Translations under genes and position numbers: made by a program
The notes under the pieces: model-generated
The model's database searches: none
Seen by the model: the letters and a program-made list of their open reading frames with translations, nothing else
Told to the model about the DNA's origin: nothing
Shown here: piece after piece, positions 16,730 to 24,484 of the stretch
Numbering within the stretch: the first letter of the stretch is position 1
Layout: every line of letters begins with the position of its first letter
Source of the DNA: JAWKNZ01 sp041391425
GTDB taxonomy: Bacteria > Bdellovibrionota_B > Oligoflexia > Oligoflexales > JAWKNZ01
Reading direction: 5' to 3'
NCBI GenBank assembly: GCA_041391425.1
Contig: JAWKNZ010000004.1
Location: 1 to 64,000, forward strand
DNA length: 64,000 nt

Positions 16730-16754
16730 TTCACAGAACATTATGTTCTGTGAA
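16730..16754. promoter_or_regulatory. Perfect 12-bp dyad upstream of the DUF4360 gene
   Basis: TTCACAGAACAT and ATGTTCTGTGAA are perfect complements around a single T. The site lies ~110 bases before the downstream start. It has the form of a regulator-binding site, although a weak terminator cannot be excluded. Confidence 0.4.
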
Positions 16755-16864
16755 GTCTTGATTTTTATGATGCATCTGTGGCTTAATAAGACGTGAGCTT
16801 ACAAAGGGCTCTAATTTATAGAAAGAATCGTTTAACGATTATAGAGGTGAAAGAGGAGGTTATC

Positions 16865-17506
16865 ATGAGAGTTAAGATGAAATTAATGGGTCTGCTGGTC
16901 TCTCTCTCTTGGGCGATGAATGCATATGCATACCATGATGTTCCGGATTTGGATGATGTTTGGATCAGTAATGTCGCTGCCGGTGGGACTGGCTGTAAAG
17001 GTCAAGAGGGTGCTTATGCTTATTTTGATGGTCAAGCGATTGTTCTGCAAACAGAAGGCTTGAATGTTATTAAAGGTGAGCGCATTCCAGCATCTGAAGC
17101 TAGAAAGTTTTGTCAGTATTTGATCGAGCTAGAGGTTCCTTCTGGATGGACATATGGAATTGTGGCTGTCGAAGGTAATATGGAGACATATCTAAATTAT
17201 GGCACTAAAGCAGTGGCTAAGTTAAATGCTTCATTTGTAGGTGATGGGGATAGCGGGGCAGCTGAGATAATACATAAATATACAGGTTACGATGATACAA
17301 ACTTTTATGAGCGACTAGATCAGGTAATATATGCACCATGTGACAACAATAGATCTTTGAAATTAAAGCAAGCATTGCAGTTATCGAAGGCATCTAGTTC
17401 TCGTACGTCTAGAAGGTTTTCAGAGGCTCAACTTGATAGTCCAGTAAGTTTCTATCTTACTTGGAAACGCTGTGGGGGTGTGATTAGACGTGATTTGGGA
17501 GAATGA
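16865..17506 (+). CDS. Secreted DUF4360-family protein
   Basis: Exported protein of 213 residues. The signal peptide is ~22 residues (MRVKMKLMGLLVSLSWAMNAYA). The mature part has DUF4360 features: GGTGCKGQEG near the start, ARKFCQYLIELEVPSGWTYGI in the middle, and paired cysteines (CDNN, WKRCGG) that probably form disulfides. GAGGAGG is 5 bases before this ATG; an in-frame start 72 bases upstream is not supported. Function unknown; the family is common in secretomes of fungi and predatory bacteria. Confidence 0.75.
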   Translation: MRVKMKLMGLLVSLSWAMNAYAYHDVPDLDDVWISNVAAGGTGCKGQEGAYAYFDGQAIVLQTEGLNVIKGERIPASEARKFCQYLIELEVPSGWTYGIVAVEGNMETYLNYGTKAVAKLNASFVGDGDSGAAEIIHKYTGYDDTNFYERLDQVIYAPCDNNRSLKLKQALQLSKASSSRTSRRFSEAQLDSPVSFYLTWKRCGGVIRRDLGE

Positions 17507-17757
17507 AAGTACTCGGTTTTAGAACGTTGCAGTTTCCGGCTTGATTCTAAGGATAAGAAAAAAATTAAGCTGGAAGCTGTGAATTAGTAGGATTGTGTGA
17601 CGTGAAAATTGTTAGATTACTTTATATAGCAACCCAATGTACTTGATATAGAAATACAGATAAGGATTGATTTTTATCTGTAGATCAAAAGGCCACTCCA
17701 GTAAAAGAGAAGTATAGATTGCGTATCTTGAATAGCTTTTAGTAGTTAGAGAAGGCT

Positions 17758-18579
17758 ATGGAAAACACTAACTCAGAAATAAATACGATGCCCCATGACT
17801 TCCGTCAAATTTTACGTGGGAAACTGGAGGAAAGGTGTCAGCAAAATCCCAGATATTCATTGCGTGCATTTGCTCGTGATTTGAAACTATCTCCATCTAG
17901 ACTTAGTGAAATTTTAAGTGGTAAGCAAGGGCTATCACCCAATGCTGCGAAAAAAGTGTCGGACTCTTTGGGGTTTAACCGTGATGAAAAAAGTTATTTT
18001 TGTGACTTAGTTGCAAGTATGCATGCTAGAAGCCGCCAAGAGCGAGAGGCTGCAAAGCTAAGATTAAAAAAATTTTCTCATGAAGATAATGTGCATCAGT
18101 TAAAGCTTGATGCATTTAGGATTATTTCAGACTGGTACCATTTGGCGATTTTGGAATTAATCAATTTAAAGTGGTTTAAAAATGATACCAGATGGATTGC
18201 CAAGACTTTAGGAATTACAGAAATCGAAGCCGAATTAGCCATAGAAAGGCTTATTCGTGTGCAATTATTAGTACGAAAAGATGATAAACTGACACCTCTT
18301 AAAGGGCCTGGCCTCATTCCAGGAGGCATCCCATCTGATAGCATAAAAAAATTCCATACCCAGATTCTCGAGCGAGGAAAGCAAGCCATAGCTACTCAAG
18401 GAGTCGATGAGAGGGAGTTTGGGGCTGCCATTATTGCGGTGGATAAATCTAAACTTAAGGAAGCAAAGGAAGAAATAGAGAACTTCCAGCATAGAATTTG
18501 CAGGCTGATGGATGAGTCGTCGAATAAGGACGGACTTTATTGCCTTGCTGTTCAATTCTATAGCCTTGAAAGGGGGTAG
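17758..18579 (+). CDS. TIGR02147-type (DUF4423) transcriptional regulator
   Basis: Predicted DNA-binding regulator of 273 residues. An N-terminal helix-turn-helix (PRYSLRAFARDLKLSPSRLSEILSGKQGLSPNAAKKV) is followed by a second winged-helix-like part (DWYHLAILELINLKWF ... IAKTLGITEIEAELAIERLIRVQLL) and a helical C-terminal domain. This is the TIGR02147 layout seen mainly in Bdellovibrio-like bacteria and Fibrobacteres. It ends 2 bases before the next gene, a secreted protein, so the two form an operon. A second such pair lies at 38-40 kb. Confidence 0.82.
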   Translation: MENTNSEINTMPHDFRQILRGKLEERCQQNPRYSLRAFARDLKLSPSRLSEILSGKQGLSPNAAKKVSDSLGFNRDEKSYFCDLVASMHARSRQEREAAKLRLKKFSHEDNVHQLKLDAFRIISDWYHLAILELINLKWFKNDTRWIAKTLGITEIEAELAIERLIRVQLLVRKDDKLTPLKGPGLIPGGIPSDSIKKFHTQILERGKQAIATQGVDEREFGAAIIAVDKSKLKEAKEEIENFQHRICRLMDESSNKDGLYCLAVQFYSLERG

Positions 18580-18581
18580 AA

Positions 18582-20147
18582 ATGTTACGCGTATTTATAA
18601 CGCTTATTGCATTTACGCAGATGCTGATGTCATCTGATGCGTCGGCTAGTTGGCGTGTGGGAAACGGTGGGGATGCTCTGCGTTTAGCATTTGCTAAATC
18701 CAAGGATTCTGCCAGCCGGATTGTTATGAAACTAAAAAAGCAATCATTTTCTTCTGATATTGATGCTACTTTGATCGAGTGGATCTTATCCCATCAGTCT
18801 GCATTAGCCGCTGATATATTGGCTAGTGCTCACCGTTGGACATTAGAAGAGAAGCCTACTTGTGCTTGGACAGTTAGTTCTGATGGTTCTGATACCAAAC
18901 CTAACGGAGCTCTTATCGATTTTTCTTTTCCAAGTTGTAGGAAATCTATAAGCGGTTTTGATCAGGCGGTTGCATTGCTGATCCATGAGTCAGTCCATCA
19001 TTTCGGTATTACGAATGAAACTTTTGCTGATGAAGTGGCTATCGCCATTGTCAGCGCATGGAAATCAGGTCGAACAGAATGGCTTTCTATCACATCTGTA
19101 GATGCCCCGCAGGCAAGAATGCAGCATAGCAGTCTTTGGACAGGCGAATTAATGATTGTATATGGGGGAGTAGCTGATTCCTCTTACGAGAAAAATTTTA
19201 ATGATGGTTACACTTTTTGTCCGCAAACTTTTGTATGGCAGAAAATTTCCAGTAAGAATTCTCCCTACCGACACCATCATATCGCTTTATGGACTGGCGA
19301 CTCGATGATTATATGGGGAGGCTTTGCCATTCATAATGGACGTTCTAATTGGCAAAACTCGGGGGCGATATGGAACGCGAAAAGCAATACTTGGAAACAG
19401 ATTGTGCCTCCATTTGGACCTAGTACAACAGGTGAATATAGCAATGTTAGACAGTCTCAAACAGCCATTTGGACAGGACGAGAGCTCATCGTTTGGGGAG
19501 GGCTTGATGATAGTGGGGATCCTATTGGTGCGATATATGATCTAGCAAATGATTCATGGAGAAAGATTTCGACGCTAGGAGCTCCAATTAAAAAATGGGG
19601 TCATACCGCTGTTTGGGCTGATGGCAAAATGTTGGTTTGGGGAGGAGCTAATGCTGATAATCAAAGAAGTAGTTCCGGTGCTATATACGATCTCCAAACA
19701 GATTCATGGACTCCTATAAGTAAGGAGGGAGAGCCTATAGCAACTGAAAGGCACTCTGCTGTTTGGACAGGCACACAAATGATTGTTTTTGGAGGGTTTG
19801 ATTCTGATTCTGGTATGCAAGGGCGTGGAGGCATTTATACTCTTGATTCAAATTCATGGGAAATATTTGAAAGTGAAGCTGCTATGGCTAGAACCGGGCA
19901 AACCGCTGTGTGGGATGGCTCGGACCTTTTGGTATTTGGTGGTAAATCGAAGCGTTTGCGCACTTATTTGAATAATGTCGTCGCCATAAACCCTGATTCG
20001 AAAATTGTAAGTTCGAAGCAAGGAGTTAACTCACCGGAAGCAAGGTATTACCATAGTGCTGTTTGGACTGGTAGTAGTCTAATTATTTGGGGCGGCTCGT
20101 CAAAGGATGGCACCTTGCTTGCGGATGGTGGAATTTACTATCCATAG
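18582..20147 (+). CDS. Secreted kelch-propeller protein with HExxH motif
   Basis: Exported protein of 521 residues (signal peptide ~1-22, ending ASASW). Residues ~22-160 include GNGGD and a zincin-type helix LIHESVHHFGITNETFADE (HExxH), which suggests a small metallopeptidase-like domain. The rest is seven kelch-like repeats, each with a core such as WTGELMIVYGG, WTGDSMIIWGG, WTGRELIVWGG, WADGKMLVWGG, WTGTQMIVFGG, WDGSDLLVFGG or WTGSSLIIWGG. They would close a seven-bladed beta-propeller. Its gene starts 2 bases after the TIGR02147 regulator. Confidence 0.8.
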   Translation: MLRVFITLIAFTQMLMSSDASASWRVGNGGDALRLAFAKSKDSASRIVMKLKKQSFSSDIDATLIEWILSHQSALAADILASAHRWTLEEKPTCAWTVSSDGSDTKPNGALIDFSFPSCRKSISGFDQAVALLIHESVHHFGITNETFADEVAIAIVSAWKSGRTEWLSITSVDAPQARMQHSSLWTGELMIVYGGVADSSYEKNFNDGYTFCPQTFVWQKISSKNSPYRHHHIALWTGDSMIIWGGFAIHNGRSNWQNSGAIWNAKSNTWKQIVPPFGPSTTGEYSNVRQSQTAIWTGRELIVWGGLDDSGDPIGAIYDLANDSWRKISTLGAPIKKWGHTAVWADGKMLVWGGANADNQRSSSGAIYDLQTDSWTPISKEGEPIATERHSAVWTGTQMIVFGGFDSDSGMQGRGGIYTLDSNSWEIFESEAAMARTGQTAVWDGSDLLVFGGKSKRLRTYLNNVVAINPDSKIVSSKQGVNSPEARYYHSAVWTGSSLIIWGGSSKDGTLLADGGIYYP

Positions 20148-20166
20148 ATAGGGTTAGCATGAATTA

Positions 20167-20345
20167 GGGCGTGTTGACGTTTCATTTCCTACTACGAGCC
20201 AAACCCTTGAGTCACAACGTTGTCAGGGTTTCAAAAATTATCCTCAATGTACATCTAGTACACCTCCGGTAATTTTTGAAACCCTTCCTAGCTGCGACTT
20301 TCAAGTATTTGTCTCTCGCTACGAAAATGAAACGTCAACACGCCC
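20167..20345 (+). mobile_element. 179-bp palindromic MITE-like element, copy 2
   Basis: Inverted copy of 2102-2280, the same length, with termini GGGCGTGTTGACGTTTCATTT. TA dinucleotides abut both ends. Left and right halves match each other (arms such as AGGGTTTCAAAAATTA), so the transcript could form one long hairpin. It sits 20 bases past the kelch gene and just before its terminator. Confidence 0.85.
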
Positions 20346-20356
20346 TAGTTTTAATT

Positions 20357-20393
20357 AAACAATCCCCCAGCGCTTTTGCGGTGGGGATTGTTT
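20357..20393 (+). terminator. Intrinsic terminator after kelch gene and MITE
   Basis: AAACAATCCCC pairs with GGGGATTGTTT, with further AGCGC/GCGGT pairing near a TTTT loop. A T-rich tract follows. It ends the 17758-20147 operon despite the intervening MITE. Confidence 0.75.
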
Positions 20394-20742
20394 ATCTCTT
20401 TAGTTCTTCCCATTAGTTATTAAAAAATTGTGGATGCTACATAGCCTTCAATTATAAACAAAAAATATTTTGTTTATAGGTCTGTCTTGAATAGCTACGA
20501 ATAATTTTAATCTCCCGATAAGAATGAAAAAACACGCGATGTTTTCCCTATAGGAAAGTGAGAAATTCGTCAAACAAGAAACTATTTTGTAAAATTAAGG
20601 GATTTCAGAATGGTAATTTTTGTTGATGTTACATTTGAGTGACACTATTTCGATTTCTAAGAATTAGTGAATAATCTTATTTGTAGTGAGAAAAAGTTTG
20701 CATTCTGGAACGTTGTTGTGAAATTTCTTAGGAGATATTCTA
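20394..20742. other. Spacer before the NlpC/P60 gene
   Basis: No gene or strong repeat is visible in these 349 AT-rich bases. They should hold the promoter of the NlpC/P60 gene, but I could not single out a box. Confidence 0.5.
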
Positions 20743-21405
20743 ATGCGTTTCTTTAATCAAAATCGAGTTTGCCAAAAGTTTATTGCTATGATTTTCTTTT
20801 TTTCCACGTCTATTCTATATGGTGCTTCGTCTGCGGACAGCATGATTGGAGATGCGCCTCTTGAAAATGTTTTTAAGTTTGATGCCGGGACTCGCGATGT
20901 TATTAATCTAAGTGTGAGTGAGTTAGAAGGCTATAAGACTGGTGATGTTTATCTTGATACCATGTTGACATTAGCATTATTGCGCACTGAGACTGTTTAT
21001 AAATGGGGTGGAGATGACTGGCGTAAAGGAGTTGATTGTTCACATTTTACTATGAAAGTTTATCAAGACGCAGCACAGTACTATAATTCTTATCTAACGA
21101 CATCGACCTTGAAAAATATTACCAATGCTAATGGGTTGCGTAAGGTCGCAAAAGAAGATATGCAACCAGGCGACCTTCTTGTTTATGGTTACTATGATGA
21201 AGATGGTAAATGGCACGGGCATGTTGTGATTTTAGTAGATCAATCATTTCGAGAAAATGGTAAGAAGGGCTTAGTTGTTGGTAGCCATGGTGGTATTGGT
21301 GTAAAGTTTATTTCTTATACCGGCTTTCCTGAATATTATCGTAGTAGAAATATAACATTGAGAAATATTTTACGGGTTGAGAGTCCAAAAAACTCTTATT
21401 TGTAG
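20743..21405 (+). CDS. Exported NlpC/P60-like peptidase
   Basis: Probable periplasmic gamma-D-glutamyl-type endopeptidase or amidase of 220 residues. A signal peptide (~1-28, IFFFSTSILYGASS) is followed by the papain-like fold. The nucleophile Cys is in YKWGGDDWRKGVDCSHF, the His in WHGHVVILVD, and a third polar position in GSHGG. Members cut murein stem peptides during cell-wall turnover. AGGAGA precedes the ATG. Single gene with its own terminator. Confidence 0.82.
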   Translation: MRFFNQNRVCQKFIAMIFFFSTSILYGASSADSMIGDAPLENVFKFDAGTRDVINLSVSELEGYKTGDVYLDTMLTLALLRTETVYKWGGDDWRKGVDCSHFTMKVYQDAAQYYNSYLTTSTLKNITNANGLRKVAKEDMQPGDLLVYGYYDEDGKWHGHVVILVDQSFRENGKKGLVVGSHGGIGVKFISYTGFPEYYRSRNITLRNILRVESPKNSYL

Positions 21406-21469
21406 TGGCTTATCAATAAAACATTTGAATGATGTGTTTGATTGAGCGCTGAGATATTCATGTGTAAAT

Positions 21470-21507
21470 AAAAATGTCCTCATTATTACTATAACGAGGA
21501 CATTTTT
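21470..21507 (+). terminator. Intrinsic terminator after NlpC/P60 gene
   Basis: AAAAATGTCCTC pairs with GAGGACATTTTT around a 13-base loop. The T-rich end serves the plus strand, and the A-rich start makes it usable from the other side. Confidence 0.85.
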
Positions 21508-21575
21508 ACTAAGTCAGTCAGCAAGGTTGCATAGATGCCATTTGGTTATTTAGCTAAAAAGGGACAAAAATAAAG

Positions 21576-22175
21576 TTAATTTTTCTTTTCCTCTTTTTTA
21601 TTTTCCTTTTCTTTTAGTTCATAAAATAATTTTACAATTTGTAAATGGTTTTCTCCACTTTTGACGGCTCCTGGATTATTCATATATATCCGTTTTTTAA
21701 TTTCGATAGTTCCATCTTTCTTCTTTTCTGCGTGGACATATTCGTATTGGACACCATCCATTATTCCCGTGTCAAAGTCTTCATATTTTGAAAACTTAGT
21801 GCTTGAGTTGAAAAAATATTTTATAGCCTCTTTAGAAACATTAACCTCTTTATTTATTTTCTTACTACTAGGGTTTGCTAGCATTGCTATTCCAGTTTGC
21901 TTTTCATTTCCGAAAACTAAAAATTGCCCTTCATTAGCCCAACCACTATAACTGAATAAAGCCCATGCATGTTTATACTGGCTTTTTTGCTTGAAAATAT
22001 CGATGAACTGGTTTTGCCAATTAATTTGAATATGAGGCTGAGGATCTATTGGCTTGGTGTGCTTATGGTCAGAGCTTTCGTTTTTTTCAGAAGCTATACC
22101 GATACTTGGAAAGACACCACAGGCGTTTACCAACCCACTTAAGATCATAAGGCAGGATATCCTTCTTATTAACAT
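21576..22175 (-). CDS. Lipoprotein of unknown function
   Basis: 199 residues with a lipoprotein signal (MLIRRISCLMILSGLVNAC, lipobox L-V-N-A-C19). The mature part is polar, has no recognised domain, and ends in a Lys/Glu-rich tail (ELKEKENKKEEKKN). AGGAGA lies 6 bases before the ATG. The next lipoprotein upstream runs in the same direction after 121 bases. Function not recognised. Confidence 0.65.
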   Translation of the reverse strand: MLIRRISCLMILSGLVNACGVFPSIGIASEKNESSDHKHTKPIDPQPHIQINWQNQFIDIFKQKSQYKHAWALFSYSGWANEGQFLVFGNEKQTGIAMLANPSSKKINKEVNVSKEAIKYFFNSSTKFSKYEDFDTGIMDGVQYEYVHAEKKKDGTIEIKKRIYMNNPGAVKSGENHLQIVKLFYELKEKENKKEEKKN

Positions 22176-22296
22176 ATAAATCTCCTATTTAAATTAATTT
22201 TAGAAATTATCTAATATACACGTTTTCTGCTTACTTGCAGAAATAAGTTCATCGATTCTTTAAGGGGAAATCAATCTAGCAAAATTAGTTAAACCT

Positions 22297-22608
22297 CTAC
22301 TCATCGCAAAATGTAATGGATTTTATGGTGCGAGGTATGCCATATGATTCTACCTTGAGATCGACATAACGAAACTTTCTACCATAGGCTTTCTTAGCGT
22401 ATTCTAAATCTGCCTGTAGCCTACAGTCTTGCTTCATTGTTTCGCGATTGCGTGCGCATAAAGGTATCATCCCATCTTTTGCCATTCCCATATTTTTGGG
22501 CTCTGGCTCTAAGGTCCACACACATTTTTTTCTACCTTCCGGATCGCAACCTATAACTTGTGTCAGAAGAAACATTAAAAAAAAAGGCCGCAAAACTTTA
22601 TTTTTCAT
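22297..22608 (-). CDS. Small Cys-rich lipoprotein
   Basis: 103 residues. Lipobox near residue 21 (LLTQVIGC). The mature part holds five further Cys (KKCVW, PLCAR, QDCRL, TFCDE), which suggests disulfides in the periplasm. Start placed at the second in-frame candidate, an ATG (22608); an upstream TTG two codons earlier is possible. No family recognised. Divergent from the acylase gene. Confidence 0.6.
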   Translation of the reverse strand: MKNKVLRPFFLMFLLTQVIGCDPEGRKKCVWTLEPEPKNMGMAKDGMIPLCARNRETMKQDCRLQADLEYAKKAYGRKFRYVDLKVESYGIPRTIKSITFCDE

Positions 22609-22746
22609 TCTCAATTTCCGAGTTACTGCTTGTTAATGGGCTCAGCTGCTACTGATAAAATTTTATATACCCCCGGCGAAACTTATATTACCATAATGAT
22701 ACTAAACTACCGAATTAATTTTATGTTCTTATTTTGGAGCCGAAAC

Positions 22747-23835
22747 GTGGGGAATGTTGAACAACAGAAAAAACTCCGAGAAACACCGAGGGCTGAGCTT
22801 CGCAGTGTGCCAGAAGAATTAGCCGTATTTGATAATTATATTAGAGTATTAAAAGAGAAATATGATACGACGGCGTTGTGCCCCTATGCTTGGAAACTAT
22901 CCCCAAAAGAATTTAGTAAACCGAACACAAATAGTTATGCTATTCCAGCAGGAAAAGCTATAGCCTTAGCAATTTTGGGCATTACTCATGGTAATGAACT
23001 GGCTGGCCTTGCTGTGGTCAACGATTTTTTGGCATATTTGGCATCTGGGTTTATTGAACTGGAGGTGCCTATTGCTGTTGCTTTAAGCAATGTTGAAGCG
23101 GCCCGTAAGAATGTCCGTTTTTTGGATAAGGATTTGAACCGAAGTTTTTCTAATGATGATACCGAGACCCTTGAAGGAAAACGCGCAAAACAGCTAGAGC
23201 TTTTTTTGAAAGATACCTACAGGCTACTTGATTTCCATCAGACTTCTAAACCTGGTATTGAGCCTTTTTTTATATTTCCATACACGGTCGATGGATTTGA
23301 CTTTGCACGGTGCGTAGATCCACATAGATGCATAGTTACCCATTGGGGGGAATCTTTTTCCACAGAAGGGGGGTGCACTGACGAGTATGTAAATAGCAAT
23401 GGAGGTTGTGGTATTTCCTATGAGTTAGGGCAAAATGGATTTGACCCCTATCAGATTGCCCTGGGAGTGAATAGTGCCTTATGGGCTTTGCAAGTGGTAA
23501 CAGCAGATATTAAAGGTGTGGCGTGTTCACGACGAAATTATTTAAGTCGTGTTGAAAATAGGGGGAAAATATACACTTGGGAAAAGATTGTGCCTTTTCC
23601 TAAAGATGGGTTGCCAATTTTCGATTATGGTTGGGATAACTTTACTCTGGTCGAAAAAGGAGAGGTTCTCGGGACGTTTGAAGGAGGTAATTCTGATGGG
23701 TTGTTTCGCTCGGAAGCAACGGGACGGATACTCTTTCCAAAATATATAGACAAGGAAACCAAGTTTACAAGTAGGCCTACTGAGCTCTATCGTATATTGA
23801 AAGAGATAAAAGAGTCAGACCTGCCGCAGGTATAA
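22747..23835 (+). CDS. Succinylglutamate desuccinylase/aspartoacylase-family enzyme
   Basis: Zinc carboxypeptidase-fold deacylase. Visible motifs: GITHGNELAGL (first zinc ligands His and Glu), RFLDKDLNRSF (substrate-binding Asn-Arg), and LLDFHQTS (third zinc His). A later block GISYELGQNGFDP supplies a candidate catalytic Glu. The C-terminal ~100 residues form a beta-rich domain as in AspA/AstE. Relatives remove acyl groups from N-acyl amino acids; the substrate here is unknown. The frame is open back to 22630, but only the GTG at 22747 has a nearby ribosome site (TGGAGC). Confidence 0.8.
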   Translation: MGNVEQQKKLRETPRAELRSVPEELAVFDNYIRVLKEKYDTTALCPYAWKLSPKEFSKPNTNSYAIPAGKAIALAILGITHGNELAGLAVVNDFLAYLASGFIELEVPIAVALSNVEAARKNVRFLDKDLNRSFSNDDTETLEGKRAKQLELFLKDTYRLLDFHQTSKPGIEPFFIFPYTVDGFDFARCVDPHRCIVTHWGESFSTEGGCTDEYVNSNGGCGISYELGQNGFDPYQIALGVNSALWALQVVTADIKGVACSRRNYLSRVENRGKIYTWEKIVPFPKDGLPIFDYGWDNFTLVEKGEVLGTFEGGNSDGLFRSEATGRILFPKYIDKETKFTSRPTELYRILKEIKESDLPQV

Positions 23836-23838
23836 AAA

Positions 23839-23947
23839 AAGCTGTCTGATGTTCACAATCTGGACTTTAAAAGGGAAAAAGGGATGCTACAATTATTGTG
23901 GGCATGCTCTTCCCGAATCTACAGAGATCGTCTACATCAGACAGCTT
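23839..23947 (-). terminator. Long-loop inverted repeat ending the peptide transcript
   Basis: AAGCTGTCTGATG (23839-23851) and CATCAGACAGCTT (23935-23947) are perfect 13-bp complements separated by 83 bases, and the inner GGGATGC/GCATGCTCTTCCC also pairs. On the minus strand the stem ends in a seven-T run, so it can terminate the peptide gene transcript. A similar arrangement is at 60575-60668. Confidence 0.55.
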
Positions 23948-23983
23948 ATGTTAATAAAGCAAATCGAGCTTTATTTTATGACT

Positions 23984-24148
23984 TTATCGTCCCGTACCAC
24001 GGTCGCCCATACCACCATCACCAGGGCCGCAGAAAAAAGTAGGATCTTCGGCTACAACGATGCGCACTTGCGGCTTGTTAATCACCTTACAGGCTTCGTC
24101 CTTTTTTTCATCATTTTGTACTTTTGCTAGTATTTCAGCTGGTATCAT
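23984..24148 (-). CDS. Candidate radical-SAM peptide precursor (Cys/Gly/Asp-rich C-terminus)
   Basis: 54 residues, preceded by a strong ribosome site (AAGGAG, 7 bases before ATG). The N-terminal half is a leader-like helix (MIPAEILAKVQNDEKKDEAC). The end, DPTFFCGPGDGGMGDRGTGR, looks like a core. Cys40 and Asp44 have the Cys-x3-Asp spacing found in ranthipeptides such as freyrasin, where radical-SAM enzymes form thioethers from Cys to Asp. It lies at the end of the operon that begins with the radical-SAM gene at 28356-29696. Alternative: an unrelated small protein. Confidence 0.7.
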   Translation of the reverse strand: MIPAEILAKVQNDEKKDEACKVINKPQVRIVVAEDPTFFCGPGDGGMGDRGTGR

Positions 24149-24226
24149 TATTAAACTCCTTCCTACTAACGTGGTGGTATCATAATGATACCAGTGTTGT
24201 CAACTAGGTCCTATATTTTCAATGGG

Positions 24227-24484
24227 TTATATCAGTATAGCATACCGAGAGCCTTTTTTTGGCTCCCTACGTATATTAATGCAACTCACATGCCATTTAA
24301 TTAGTCGCCTGTTTTGGGCAAAAGAGGGTATTTGATCGTTGCAAGCTATAAGATATCCTCCCATTATTTCACAAAAATCTTTGCTATTATAAATGGTTAC
24401 ATGCTGATAAATGCCTTTAGATCCTCTAAGAATTGTTGCTGGCCGAGGTGGTAAAATCGATGGTGATTGTAGCTTGATGGGCAT
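24227..24484 (-). CDS. Possible small protein between kinase and peptide genes
   Basis: 85 residues, starting inside the last 20 codons of the upstream kinase gene (59-base overlap) and ending 78 bases before the peptide gene. Composition is protein-like (HVTIYNSKDFCEIMGGYLIACNDQ, RRLIKWHVSCINIRRE), but no domain is recognised and the ribosome site is weak (AAGG, ~10 bases). It could be a real member of the operon or chance. Confidence 0.35.
   Translation of the reverse strand: MPIKLQSPSILPPRPATILRGSKGIYQHVTIYNSKDFCEIMGGYLIACNDQIPSFAQNRRLIKWHVSCINIRREPKKGSRYAILI

Noticed and set aside
23839..23947. Known riboswitch class for the long-loop inverted repeat
   Set aside because: I could not match it to any riboswitch consensus; the perfect arms plus T run are sufficiently explained as a terminator.
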